Assembly (NCBI GenBank): GCA_030691295.1
Contig: JAUYEQ010000049.1
Span: forward strand, 1-12,130
DNA length: 12,130 nucleotides
DNA from: Bacteroidota bacterium
GTDB lineage: Bacteria; Bacteroidota; Bacteroidia; Bacteroidales; Prolixibacteraceae
Direction: 5' to 3'
Shown: one piece after another, positions 1-7,300 of the stretch
How the letters are laid out: every line of letters begins with the position of its first letter
Position numbering within the stretch: the stretch's first letter is position 1
Program-made: the position numbers and the translations under genes
The notes under the pieces: model-generated
Database searches by the model: none
What the model saw: only the letters and a program-made list of their open reading frames with translations
What the model was told of the DNA's origin: nothing

Positions 1-772
1 CATTGCCTGTTGCCGCATTATCGGGAACAACTAATTGAATATGAGTATCTGACCAAATCTTTATTTCAAATCCTGTATTTGAAAAAATATTGGATGAATT
101 ATCAGCAAATACAAACCAAACTTGACCGTTGCCTTGACTAAATCCAAATCCATTTCCATAAATATCAAGTAATGCACCTGTCCCCGCAGTAAGAATTTTA
201 GGTGAAATACTTGTAATTGTGTGTGTTAAAGTTCCACTTTTAAGTTTTAATTTATCATTTTTTGCAAAACTTGCCTGTTTGGGGTTTTGATTAAGAATAA
301 AATCTCTAATTAAAATGTCTGAAGTTATCGTATTATCATAATCAGGCACTGCTTGATTACTTATTTCCAAAAATCCTTTATCTCCCCCCATTAATTGGAA
401 TATATTTTCCTCGTTGCTTACTATTTCACTGCCAGAGGTAATATTCCTTAGAATGAAAAAACCCAATGCTCCTTGTTTCAATTCAATAGATGTGCTTACT
501 TGCTGCCAAATATTATCAACTATTCCACCTTTAATTATCACTTCCAGATCTTCCGCGGTTTTCCCTTTCAGAACTTGAAAAACTTTAATTTGATACAAAG
601 TGTATATATTCTTTCGTTGAATATCCCAGAAGCAATTATGGCTTAAAACCTCTCCCTCAACAATCAACTTTGCAAATCGTATATTTTTTAATAATTGGTC
701 AGAAGTTAATGTTTCAGAATTAGCGATTAACGATGTCAAGATGAATATTAAAGACAGTAAGTATTTGTTCAT
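1..772 (-). CDS. Secreted protein with IPT/TIG-like domain (C-terminus beyond window)
   Basis: The frame opens with ATG at 772 (minus strand) and has no stop down to base 1, giving 257 visible codons, so the C-terminus lies outside the window. The protein starts MNKYLLSLIFILTSLIANSE, a Sec signal peptide with likely cleavage after residue 18 or 19. Residues about 35-110 (VEGEVLSHNCFWD, YTLYQIKVFQVLKG) form a beta-rich N-terminal module that I recognise from exported Bacteroidota proteins. Residues about 187-257 resemble an IPT/TIG immunoglobulin-like fold: ITSISPKILTAGTGALLDIYGNGFG, shortened here as ISPKI...AGTG...IYGNGFGF, then a later WSDTHIQLVVPDNAATGN stretch. Proteins with this arrangement often continue into a matrixin-like metalloprotease and a type IX secretion sorting domain; neither is visible here, so that is inference only. 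No adjacent gene shares its strand closely; the repressor gene ends 211 bp upstream. It is visibly A/T-richer than the imu cassette. Confidence 0.8.
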   Translation of the reverse strand, partial: MNKYLLSLIFILTSLIANSETLTSDQLLKNIRFAKLIVEGEVLSHNCFWDIQRKNIYTLYQIKVFQVLKGKTAEDLEVIIKGGIVDNIWQQVSTSIELKQGALGFFILRNITSGSEIVSNEENIFQLMGGDKGFLEISNQAVPDYDNTITSDILIRDFILNQNPKQASFAKNDKLKLKSGTLTHTITSISPKILTAGTGALLDIYGNGFGFSQGNGQVWFVFADNSSNIFSNTGFEIKIWSDTHIQLVVPDNAATGN

Positions 773-982
773 AAGAGTGTTTCGATTGTAGTTATGTTTG
801 ACTTAGCTATAATATCAAATAACTGAATAATAAATTAAATCATCACCAAAACTAAACAATATATTGCTACATCAACAACTATAAACGCATTTATATGTGG
901 ACATCATCATTTTTTACATTGTTCATCAGAAGCGAGAAGTTCTTGATGTGAATATCAAATCGGATGTATCCGTTCCGGGTAC

Positions 983-1780
983 CTATTTCTGAATTTGCCC
1001 TATTTTTTCTTCCAGGTTTCTGATGGCCATTAACACTGTCGCCATTTCGGTTCGGGTCTCCGGAAATTCCCGGCTGGTATAAGCATAAAACCGCCATATT
1101 TCCATCACATCACTGGTTTCAACGGAATATGGTTTGTATTCGGGATTGAGCGATTTCAAAAGAATCGTGCTGTCCGGATTCATCGTCACCATCTTAAAAA
1201 CAAAATCCTGCTGACCTTTAAGGATAACAATACAGGGAGTATCTGCTTTGATGGCCGTCCAGTCAGGCAAATACTGCGCAATAATATCGCTATCTTCCGG
1301 TACAGGTAACATGGAATCTCCCGTTGACGGGAAAATGCGGAACGTTCCGTCCGCAGGAAGGTTGGGCAGGGAATATTTCGGTAACGATGCAATAAATTCA
1401 GGATCGTTGTATCCGGCCATGTAACCGGCTTTTGCTTTCACCGGAACATATTCTACATTTTCATTATTCGAGCGGTCAACCGAAATAGCCAGCACCCGCA
1501 GGTTTCCGCCCCGGATATACACATCATTTCCGGCTTCCAGCTCCCGCATTTTTAGCTCACCCAATTTCGACAGGTCAATTTTCAACAATGAGTCAATGCT
1601 TATTTTGAAGAATTCAGAAAATTTCAGGTAATCTTCCGGCTGAGGCGATTTGGTATTGCCTGTCTCAATGGCAGCAAGCTTTGCACGGGTCAATCCCAGC
1701 TCGGCAGCAAGGGTTTCCTGGCTCAATTTCTTACGATCACGAAGAAATTTTATATTTCCGGCAAAAAAAAATCTTTGCAT
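983..1780 (-). CDS. XRE-family repressor with S24 (LexA/UmuD-like) autoprotease domain
   Basis: 265 aa from ATG at 1780. Residues about 9-65 form an XRE/Cro-type helix-turn-helix (IKFLRDRKKLSQETLAAELG ... IETG). Residues about 110-235 are an S24 peptidase domain. A candidate self-cleavage bond is Ala118-Gly119 in KAKAGY (a second Ala-Gly lies at 122-123). The nucleophile is Ser156 in STGDSM and the general base is Lys196 in FVFKMV. The Ser-Lys spacing of 40 is close to the 37 of E. coli LexA, and the cleavage-to-Ser distance is also LexA-like, so the protease appears intact. Residues about 243-263 form a short C-terminal helix. In this family, RecA-ssDNA filaments stimulate self-cleavage that inactivates the repressor. 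Divergent placement 75 bp from imuA, with inverted repeats between, points to control of the mutasome and of itself (inference). It could instead respond to another signal; the DNA-binding fold and protease residues are well supported. Confidence 0.9.
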   Translation of the reverse strand: MQRFFFAGNIKFLRDRKKLSQETLAAELGLTRAKLAAIETGNTKSPQPEDYLKFSEFFKISIDSLLKIDLSKLGELKMRELEAGNDVYIRGGNLRVLAISVDRSNNENVEYVPVKAKAGYMAGYNDPEFIASLPKYSLPNLPADGTFRIFPSTGDSMLPVPEDSDIIAQYLPDWTAIKADTPCIVILKGQQDFVFKMVTMNPDSTILLKSLNPEYKPYSVETSDVMEIWRFYAYTSREFPETRTEMATVLMAIRNLEEKIGQIQK

Positions 1781-1787
1781 TTTAGTA

Positions 1788-1812
1788 TTTGTTTGTTATA
1801 TTTAGAAACAAA
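1788..1812. promoter_or_regulatory. Inverted repeat TTTGTTT-N11-AAACAAA, second candidate operator
   Basis: Perfect 7-bp arms, TTTGTTT (1788-1794) and AAACAAA (1806-1812), with an 11-base spacer. It overlaps the extra TTGTTAT half-site at 1793-1799 and lies next to the 1816-1834 palindrome, so the spacer may hold two cooperative sites. The arms are A/T-rich, so chance is less unlikely than for the other palindrome. Confidence 0.35.
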
Positions 1813-1835
1813 GTATTGTTATCAATCGTAACAAA
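1809..1835 (-). promoter_or_regulatory. Candidate promoter for the S24 repressor gene
   Basis: On the minus strand TTTG (1835-1832) is followed after 16 bases by TACTTTG (1815-1809), resembling the Bacteroidota pattern of TTTG near -33 and TAnnTTTG near -7, although the -7 box is one base short. The start codon follows about 29 bases downstream. The inverted repeat at 1816-1834 occupies the spacer, so a bound repressor would block this promoter. This is pattern matching by eye only. Confidence 0.3.
1816..1834. promoter_or_regulatory. Inverted repeat TTGTTA-N7-TAACAA, candidate operator
   Basis: Perfect 6-bp arms, TTGTTA (1816-1821) and TAACAA (1829-1834), are separated by 7 bases. The site sits in the 75-bp divergent spacer between the S24 repressor and imuA. 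TTGTTAT occurs again at 1793-1799 in direct orientation, 23 bp away. Symmetry, repetition and position are what a dimeric HTH repressor's operator would show. Assigning it to the adjacent repressor is inference. Confidence 0.5.
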
Positions 1836-1855
1836 TTTAGGAATATTTTTTAATT

Positions 1856-2605
1856 ATGAGTGAGTTAGCCGAAAAAAAAGAAATCATCAGGCAACTGAAA
1901 GAGAAGATTCTTTCGATGGAAGGATTCGGCACCGGGTCGGATGGTCTGCTGCTTGATTTTGGGCTGGGGCCGATGAACGCGGCATTTCCCGGAGGTGCTT
2001 TTCCTGTCGGAGCGATACACGAATTTATCAGCCCAACGGAAACCTGCGCTGCCGCGGCAAACGGATTTCTTGCAGGACTACTGAGCACACTCATGAAAAA
2101 AGGAGGTGTCTGCCTGTGGGTAAGCTCCGGACGTAAATTGTTCGCTCCGGGGCTGAGATTCTTCGGAGTTGAACCGCACCGGGTCATTTTCATCGATGTG
2201 AAGCGCGAAAAGGAAGCACTTTGGGTGATGGAGCAGGGGCTGAAATGCAATTCGCTGGCTGCTGTTGTTGCTGAATTGCGGGACATCAGCTTTGCCGAAT
2301 CCCGGCGGTTGCAACTGGCTGTCGAAACCAGCAAGGTTACTGGTTTTCTGCATCGGCAGGGTTCGCGCATGGAGAATACACTGGCCTGTGTGTCCCGTTG
2401 GAAAATCAGGCCGCTGTCAAGCCAAACCGGTAAACTTCCCGGTGTCGGATTTCCCTGTTTGGAAGTGGAGCTGGTTAAAATACGCAACGGCAGACCGGGC
2501 ATTTGGCAGTTCGAGTGGAAGAATGGAACATTCAGAGTTGTTGCTGATCGAAACAAAATTGCTGTTAAACCACCGGTACCTCAAAAGCAACGTCACTATG
2601 CCTAG
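1856..2605 (+). CDS. imuA: ImuA, RecA-fold accessory protein of the translesion mutasome
   Basis: 249 aa from ATG 1856 to TAG 2603-2605. Residues 1-25 are a charged helix. A short RecA/SulA-like core follows: the conserved entry PGGAFPVGAIHEF (45-57), a helix TCAAAANGFLAGLL (63-76), a strand CLWVSS (86-91), RVIFIDVK (109-116), and the C-terminal ImuA pattern RWKIRPL (181-187), LPGVGFP (194-200), VELVKIRNGRPGIW (204-217). The loop where RecA has its GxxxxGKT Walker A reads SPTETCAAAAN, with no Gly-Lys-Thr, so ATP binding is unlikely from sequence. In other bacteria ImuA supports ImuB and DnaE2 in damage-induced mutagenesis, probably through contacts with RecA and ImuB. Length, neighbours and motifs fit well. 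It heads the plus-strand cassette and overlaps imuB by 8 bp, suggesting translational coupling. A long open frame on the opposite strand (1837-2556) is a shadow. Confidence 0.9.
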   Translation: MSELAEKKEIIRQLKEKILSMEGFGTGSDGLLLDFGLGPMNAAFPGGAFPVGAIHEFISPTETCAAAANGFLAGLLSTLMKKGGVCLWVSSGRKLFAPGLRFFGVEPHRVIFIDVKREKEALWVMEQGLKCNSLAAVVAELRDISFAESRRLQLAVETSKVTGFLHRQGSRMENTLACVSRWKIRPLSSQTGKLPGVGFPCLEVELVKIRNGRPGIWQFEWKNGTFRVVADRNKIAVKPPVPQKQRHYA

Positions 2606-4094
2606 GCGATATCTATATACATGGTTTCGGTATTTGGCTACCGACCGGCTGGCTAAAATCCGGCCCGAACTTCGGGGCAAACCCTTTTTACTGTCTGCTC
2701 CCGAACACGGACGGATGGTGGTCAGGGCATCCAGCCAAAGCCTGATAAAGGACGGTATTTCACCTGGCATGGTAGTGGCCGATGTGCGGGCTATATTGCC
2801 TTCGGTAGAGGTATTTCCTGCTGATTTGGCATCGGAAGAAAAGCTGCTGGGCGCTCTTGCAGAATGGAGCATTCGCTATGCTCCGATAGTTGCAACCGAT
2901 TCTCCGGACGGGCTGATTCTGGATATATCCGGATGCCCGCATTTGTGGGGAGGAGAACATCCCTATCTCCAATCAATCACAGCCCTTTTCCGTAAGGGAG
3001 GATACGATGTGCGCACGGCCATCGCTGATACTGTCGGCACAGCCTGGGCTTTAGCTCACTATGGCAAAAATGAAATGATCATCGAATCCGGCAGACAGGC
3101 TGAAGCCCTTTTCCCGCTTCCTCCTGCTGCTCTGCGGTTGGACAGTTCCACTTTACAGCGCATGGAAAAGCTTGGTTTCCGGCAAATCGGACAGTTTATC
3201 GATATTCCCCGGTTGAACCTGCGCCGACGATTTGGTGAGGCAATGCTCATCCGATTGGAACAGGCGTTGGGAGCAATGCCGGAACCTTTGAAGCCAGTTC
3301 AGCCTGCACCGGTTTATCTGGAACGATTGCCCTGCCTCGAACCCATCCGCACAGCAACCGGAATAGAAATAGCCATGAAGCGCCTGTTGGAATCATTGTG
3401 TGAACGTTTCTTCAACGAAGGGAAAGGTATGCGCACCGGTATATTTAAAGGTTACCGTATTGACGGGGAAACCGTGCAAGTCAGCATTGGCACCAACCGT
3501 GCATCGCGCAATGCAGCACACCTTTTCAAATTATTCGAACTGAAGATACCGGAAATAGAACCGGCACTCGGAATTGAACTTTTCACACTGGAAGCAACCC
3601 TGGTTGAAGAGGTGAGCGAAACCCAGGAAGCTTTGTGGAGCACAGCAAACCGTGACCAGGCGGCTATTTCTGAATTAGTGGACAACATTGCAGGGAAAGT
3701 TGGGATTAAGGCCATTCACCGCTATTTACCACTGGAGCATCACTGGCCGGAAAGTTCAGTGAAAGAGGTTAGTTCTTTGGAAGAACAGCCGGAAACGGAA
3801 TGGCGCACCGACCGTCAACGTCCCATCCATCTTTTGCCGGAGCCGGAGCCCATTGAAGTCATGGTGGTCTTGCCGGATTATCCTCCGATGCATTTTCGCT
3901 ACAAAAGTGAAGTTATCCGTATTGTTCGTGCCGACGGTCCTGAACGTATCGAGCAGGAATGGTGGCTTCAAAGCGGTCCACCCCGGGATTATTACCGGGT
4001 TGAAGATGAAAGCGGCGCCCGCTACTGGCTGTTCCGGCTGGGCTTGTACAGCAACAGGAAACCGCAATGGTTTCTCCACGGATTTTTTGCCTGA
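2598..4094 (+). CDS. imuB: ImuB, catalytically inactive Y-family polymerase homologue
   Basis: 498 aa. The ATG at 2598 is chosen because translation from it gives the canonical ImuB N-terminus (MPRRYLYTWF, then TDRLAKIRPELRGKPF). The frame is open upstream to 2265, but that part lies inside imuA and has no ImuB similarity. Family motifs in order: GRMVVRASSQ (38-47), GISPGMVVADVRAILP (53-68), SPDGLILDISGCPHLWGGEH (102-121), ADTVGTAWALAHYG (143-156), an HhH-like segment RMEKLGFRQIGQFIDIPR (188-205), a little-finger region (about 235-375), YLPLEHHWPE (376-385), and a C-terminal ImuB-specific region RPIHLLPEPEPIEV (408-421) to RDYYRVED...YWLFRLGLY...WFLHGFFA. The first catalytic carboxylate motif of active Y polymerases is replaced by YTWFRYLATD, and the usual Asp-Glu pair is D104-G105, so polymerase activity is not expected. 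ImuB is known as a scaffold linking DnaE2, ImuA, RecA and the clamp. No textbook QLxLF clamp motif stands out. Confidence 0.93.
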   Translation: MPRRYLYTWFRYLATDRLAKIRPELRGKPFLLSAPEHGRMVVRASSQSLIKDGISPGMVVADVRAILPSVEVFPADLASEEKLLGALAEWSIRYAPIVATDSPDGLILDISGCPHLWGGEHPYLQSITALFRKGGYDVRTAIADTVGTAWALAHYGKNEMIIESGRQAEALFPLPPAALRLDSSTLQRMEKLGFRQIGQFIDIPRLNLRRRFGEAMLIRLEQALGAMPEPLKPVQPAPVYLERLPCLEPIRTATGIEIAMKRLLESLCERFFNEGKGMRTGIFKGYRIDGETVQVSIGTNRASRNAAHLFKLFELKIPEIEPALGIELFTLEATLVEEVSETQEALWSTANRDQAAISELVDNIAGKVGIKAIHRYLPLEHHWPESSVKEVSSLEEQPETEWRTDRQRPIHLLPEPEPIEVMVVLPDYPPMHFRYKSEVIRIVRADGPERIEQEWWLQSGPPRDYYRVEDESGARYWLFRLGLYSNRKPQWFLHGFFA

Positions 4095-4109
4095 CAAAGC
4101 CTCCCCCTG

Positions 4110-4211
4110 CCCCTCCGAAGCTACCGTGTACCCACATCTATTTTTAATTGTACATCATAACCGCACAAAAAAAAATAGATGTGGGTACACGGTAGCCCTC
4201 CGAAGGAGGGG
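4110..4211. repeat. REP-like G/C hairpin split by insertion
   Basis: Joining 4110-4120 to 4206-4211 restores a perfect hairpin: CCCCTCC, loop GAA, GGAGGGG. The two halves are now separated by the 4121-4195 element and one copy of its flanking repeat. The 10-base CCCTCCGAAG occurs at 4111-4120 and exactly again at 4196-4205. The restored hairpin resembles REP-like intergenic palindromes common in bacterial genomes and follows the imuB stop by 15 bp, so before the insertion it may have acted as an RNA 3'-end or processing structure. Confidence 0.6.
4121..4195. mobile_element. 75-bp MITE-like palindromic element with 10-bp target duplication
   Basis: Perfect inverted arms of 25 bp (4121-4145 and 4171-4195, outer end CTACCGTGTACCCACATC) flank a 25-base centre. 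The arms are bounded exactly by a 10-bp direct repeat, CCCTCCGAAG (4111-4120 and 4196-4205), as expected for a target-site duplication. It encodes nothing, so any transposition would need a transposase acting in trans. A 10-bp duplication is within the range of some IS4-type groups, but I do not recognise the arms as a named IS. In RNA it would form a stable 25-bp stem between imuB and dnaE2. An alternative is a purely structural palindromic repeat; the precise flanking duplication favours insertion. Confidence 0.7.
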
Positions 4212-4270
4212 AGTAAGAGAGTAGAACTAAAAGATATATTAAAAAGCTAAACAAGAGCGCTGCCCTGGCT

Positions 4271-4289
4271 CCCTCTCCTGTGGAGAGGG
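4271..4289. repeat. REP-like hairpin upstream of dnaE2
   Basis: CCCTCTCC (4271-4278), loop TGT, GGAGAGGG (4282-4289) form a perfect 8-bp stem. Surrounding CCC (4263-4265) and GGGG (4292-4295) could extend it imperfectly. The pattern GGAGAGGGCTGGGGTGAGG resembles a palindromic intergenic repeat found in many bacterial genomes (recall, not searched). It ends 30 bp before the dnaE2 ATG with no U-tract on either side, so it is not a classical terminator, but as RNA it could affect dnaE2 translation or transcript processing. Confidence 0.6.
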
Positions 4290-4319
4290 CTGGGGTGAGG
4301 CTTGAAACTTTGAACTGAC

Positions 4320-7300
4320 ATGGATTACGCAGAATTACAGGTAACCTCGAACTTTACGTTTCTCAGGGGCGGCTCCCATCCTGAGGAAATGGTTGAACAG
4401 GCAGCAGAACTGGGCTACAAGGCTGTTGCCATTACCGATAGGAATACGCTGGCGGGTATTGTTCGCGCTCATGTAGCTGCACGTGACAAAAATATTCGTT
4501 TCATACCTGCATGTCGCCTCGACTTGCTGGATGGTCCGAGTCTGCTGGCTTATCCAACCAATAAAACTGCATACGCAAATTTATCAGCATTGCTTACCGA
4601 AGGCAATCTTCGTGCTGAAAAGGGAGATTGCCACCTGTATCGTGCTGATGTTTACAAATACGCCGCTGGCATAATATTCATCGTGATTCCGCCGCCATCA
4701 CTCAATACCGATTTTGATTTCGAGCCCGGGTTTATCAAAGCGTTGGAAGAATATAAAGAAGCGTTGGGCAGCAACCTTTACCTTGCTGCAAATTTCGGTT
4801 ACAAAGGTGACGATCACAAAAAACTGTTCCGTCTTTCACAACTGGAGGCGCGATTGGGAATTCCGCTGGTAGCAACCAATAATGTATATTACCATGCAGC
4901 GGGACGTCGCGAATTACAGGATGTTCTGACCTGTATCCGCGAGAAATGCACCATTCATTCGGCAGGCTTCAAGTTACATTCAAACGCGGAACGCTACCTG
5001 AAACCAATCGAAGAAATGCATCGTCTTTTTCGTCAGTATCCAGAAGCAATCAACCGCGCACTGGAACTGGCGGATGCCTGCCAATTTTCGCTGGATGAAT
5101 TAAAATACCTGTATCCGGAAGAAATTACCAGCGAAGGCAGAACCCCTATGGAAGAGTTGGTTTACCTTACCTGGAAAGGCGCCCACGGGCATTTTGGTGA
5201 AGTGATTCCCCAAAAAATCAGGGAAACTATTGATATGGAACTGGAGTTTATCGGGCGGAAAGACTACGCTTCTTATTTTTTGACTGTATATGATTATGTG
5301 CGCGAAGCACGTTCACGGAAAATTCTGTGCCAGGGACGTGGTTCGGCAGCCAATTCGGTAATTTGCTATTGCTTGGGTGTCACTTCGGTCGATCCCTCCA
5401 AATTTAAATTGCTGTTTGCCCGGTTTATGAGCGACGAACGCAATGAACCGCCCGATATTGACGTGGATTTTGAACATGAACGCCGGGAGGAAATCATGCA
5501 ATACATCTACGAAAAATACGGTCGCGACCGGGCCGGAATTGTGGCGACTGTTACCCAGGTACACTGGAAAGGCGCTGTGCGCGATGTGGGAAAAGCGATG
5601 GGATTATCAACGGATACCATTAACGTTCTTTCGAAATCGGCCTACGAATTTACCGAGGATTGGTTTGAGGGAAAAGCCCCGGATTCTTCCAGCTTCAGTT
5701 CTCAGGACCCACATTTACGGAAGGTGCTCGAATTGACAAGGCAATACATTGGGTTCCCGCGTCAGTTGGGACAACATACGGGAGGGTTCGTGATTACCCG
5801 CGGAAAGCTGCACGAATTGTGCCCAATCCTGAATGCCCGCATGGAAGACCGCACCAATATTGAATGGAACAAAGATGACATTCAAGCGCTTGGTTTTATG
5901 AAAGTTGACGTACTTGCGTTGGGTATGCTAACCTGCATCCGCAAAGCTTTTGACCTGGCTGAAAGACATTACAACCTGAATCTCACGCTGGCCAACATTC
6001 CTCAGGATGATCCGAAGGTTTATGAGATGATTAGCCATGCTGATACGCTTGGAGTTTTCCAGATTGAGAGCCGGGCACAAATGTCGATGTTACCCAGATT
6101 AAGACCACGTAATTTTTACGATTTGGTGATTGAGGTGGCCATTGTGAGACCCGGACCTATTCAGGGCGATATGGTGCATCCGTATTTAAAAAGACGAAAC
6201 GGTGAGGAACCGGTCGAATTTCCGTCGAAGGAGCTGGAAGAAATTTTGGGCAGAACGCTGGGGGTTCCTTTATTTCAGGAGCAGGCAATGGAAATATCTA
6301 TTGTTGCGGCAGGCTTTACACCAGCAGAAGCCGATGGTTTGCGCCGGAGTATGGCGACCTTTAAAGCGAAAGGAAAAGTAAGCTGGTACCGCGAAAAACT
6401 GGTTGGGGGGATGATGAAAAAAGGTTATACCGAAGAGTTTGCCTTGCGTGTATTCAAGCAGATTGAAGGCTTCGGGAGTTATGGTTTCCCGGAAAGTCAT
6501 GCAGCCAGCTTTGCCTTGCTGGTTTATATTTCATCGTGGATAAAATGTTATTACCCCGACATATTTGCGGTGGCTCTGTTGAACAGCCAACCAATGGGTT
6601 TTTACCAGCCGGCACAGATTGTGATTGATGCCCGAAAACATGGTGTAACTGTTCGTCCGGCAGATATCAACTACTCTCAATGGGACAATACACTGGAAGA
6701 AAAGGACGGTCGCTATTGTGCTGTCCGCTTAGGCTTCCGGCAGGTAAAGGGGCTTCGGGAGGAAGATATGCAAGTGCTTGTATCCGGAAGGCCTACAAGC
6801 TACCGGAATATCGATCAGTTGCTCAATGCAGGAGTTTCTCCCTCTGCAATGGAACGGCTTGCCGATGCCGATGCTTTCCGCTCCATCGGACTCGACCGAA
6901 GGCAAGCGCTATGGGAAGTGTCGGCATTACACGACCATCCAACCGGAATGTTTACCGGAACACCTTCGCAAAGTACAACGGAGCAGTGGACCGAATTACC
7001 TGTTATGACACCCGGAGAACATGTGATACAGGACTATGCCAGCACTTCGTTGTCGTTAAAAGCCCATCCGGTCAGTTTTCTTCGCCAATCACTAAATCAG
7101 ATGAGAGTTGCGCCCGCTTCAGAATTAAGCAAAATGAAAAACGGCATGTCGGTCAGGGTGTGCGGTTTGATCACAGTTCGTCAGCGTCCCGGCACAGCTA
7201 AAGGAGTGCTGTTCATTACCATCGAAGATGAAAGTGGGTTTGCCAACCTGGTGGTTTGGAGCAAGATTTTTGAGAAGTACCGGAAAGTAATCCTGCAATC

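Noticed and set aside
924..949. Imperfect hairpin after the repressor gene
   Set aside because: The stem is short and bulged, and no T-run follows on either strand, so it is not supported as a terminator.
1837..2556. Long minus-strand open frame opposite imuA
   Set aside because: No recognisable protein features; imuA on the plus strand has clear motifs and correct neighbours.
2265..2597. In-frame upstream extension of imuB
   Set aside because: It lies inside imuA in another frame and shows no ImuB similarity; the canonical ImuB N-terminus begins at 2598.
3853..4224. Plus-strand frame running from imuB through the MITE-like repeat
   Set aside because: It overlaps imuB in another frame and ends in repeat DNA; no protein-like features.
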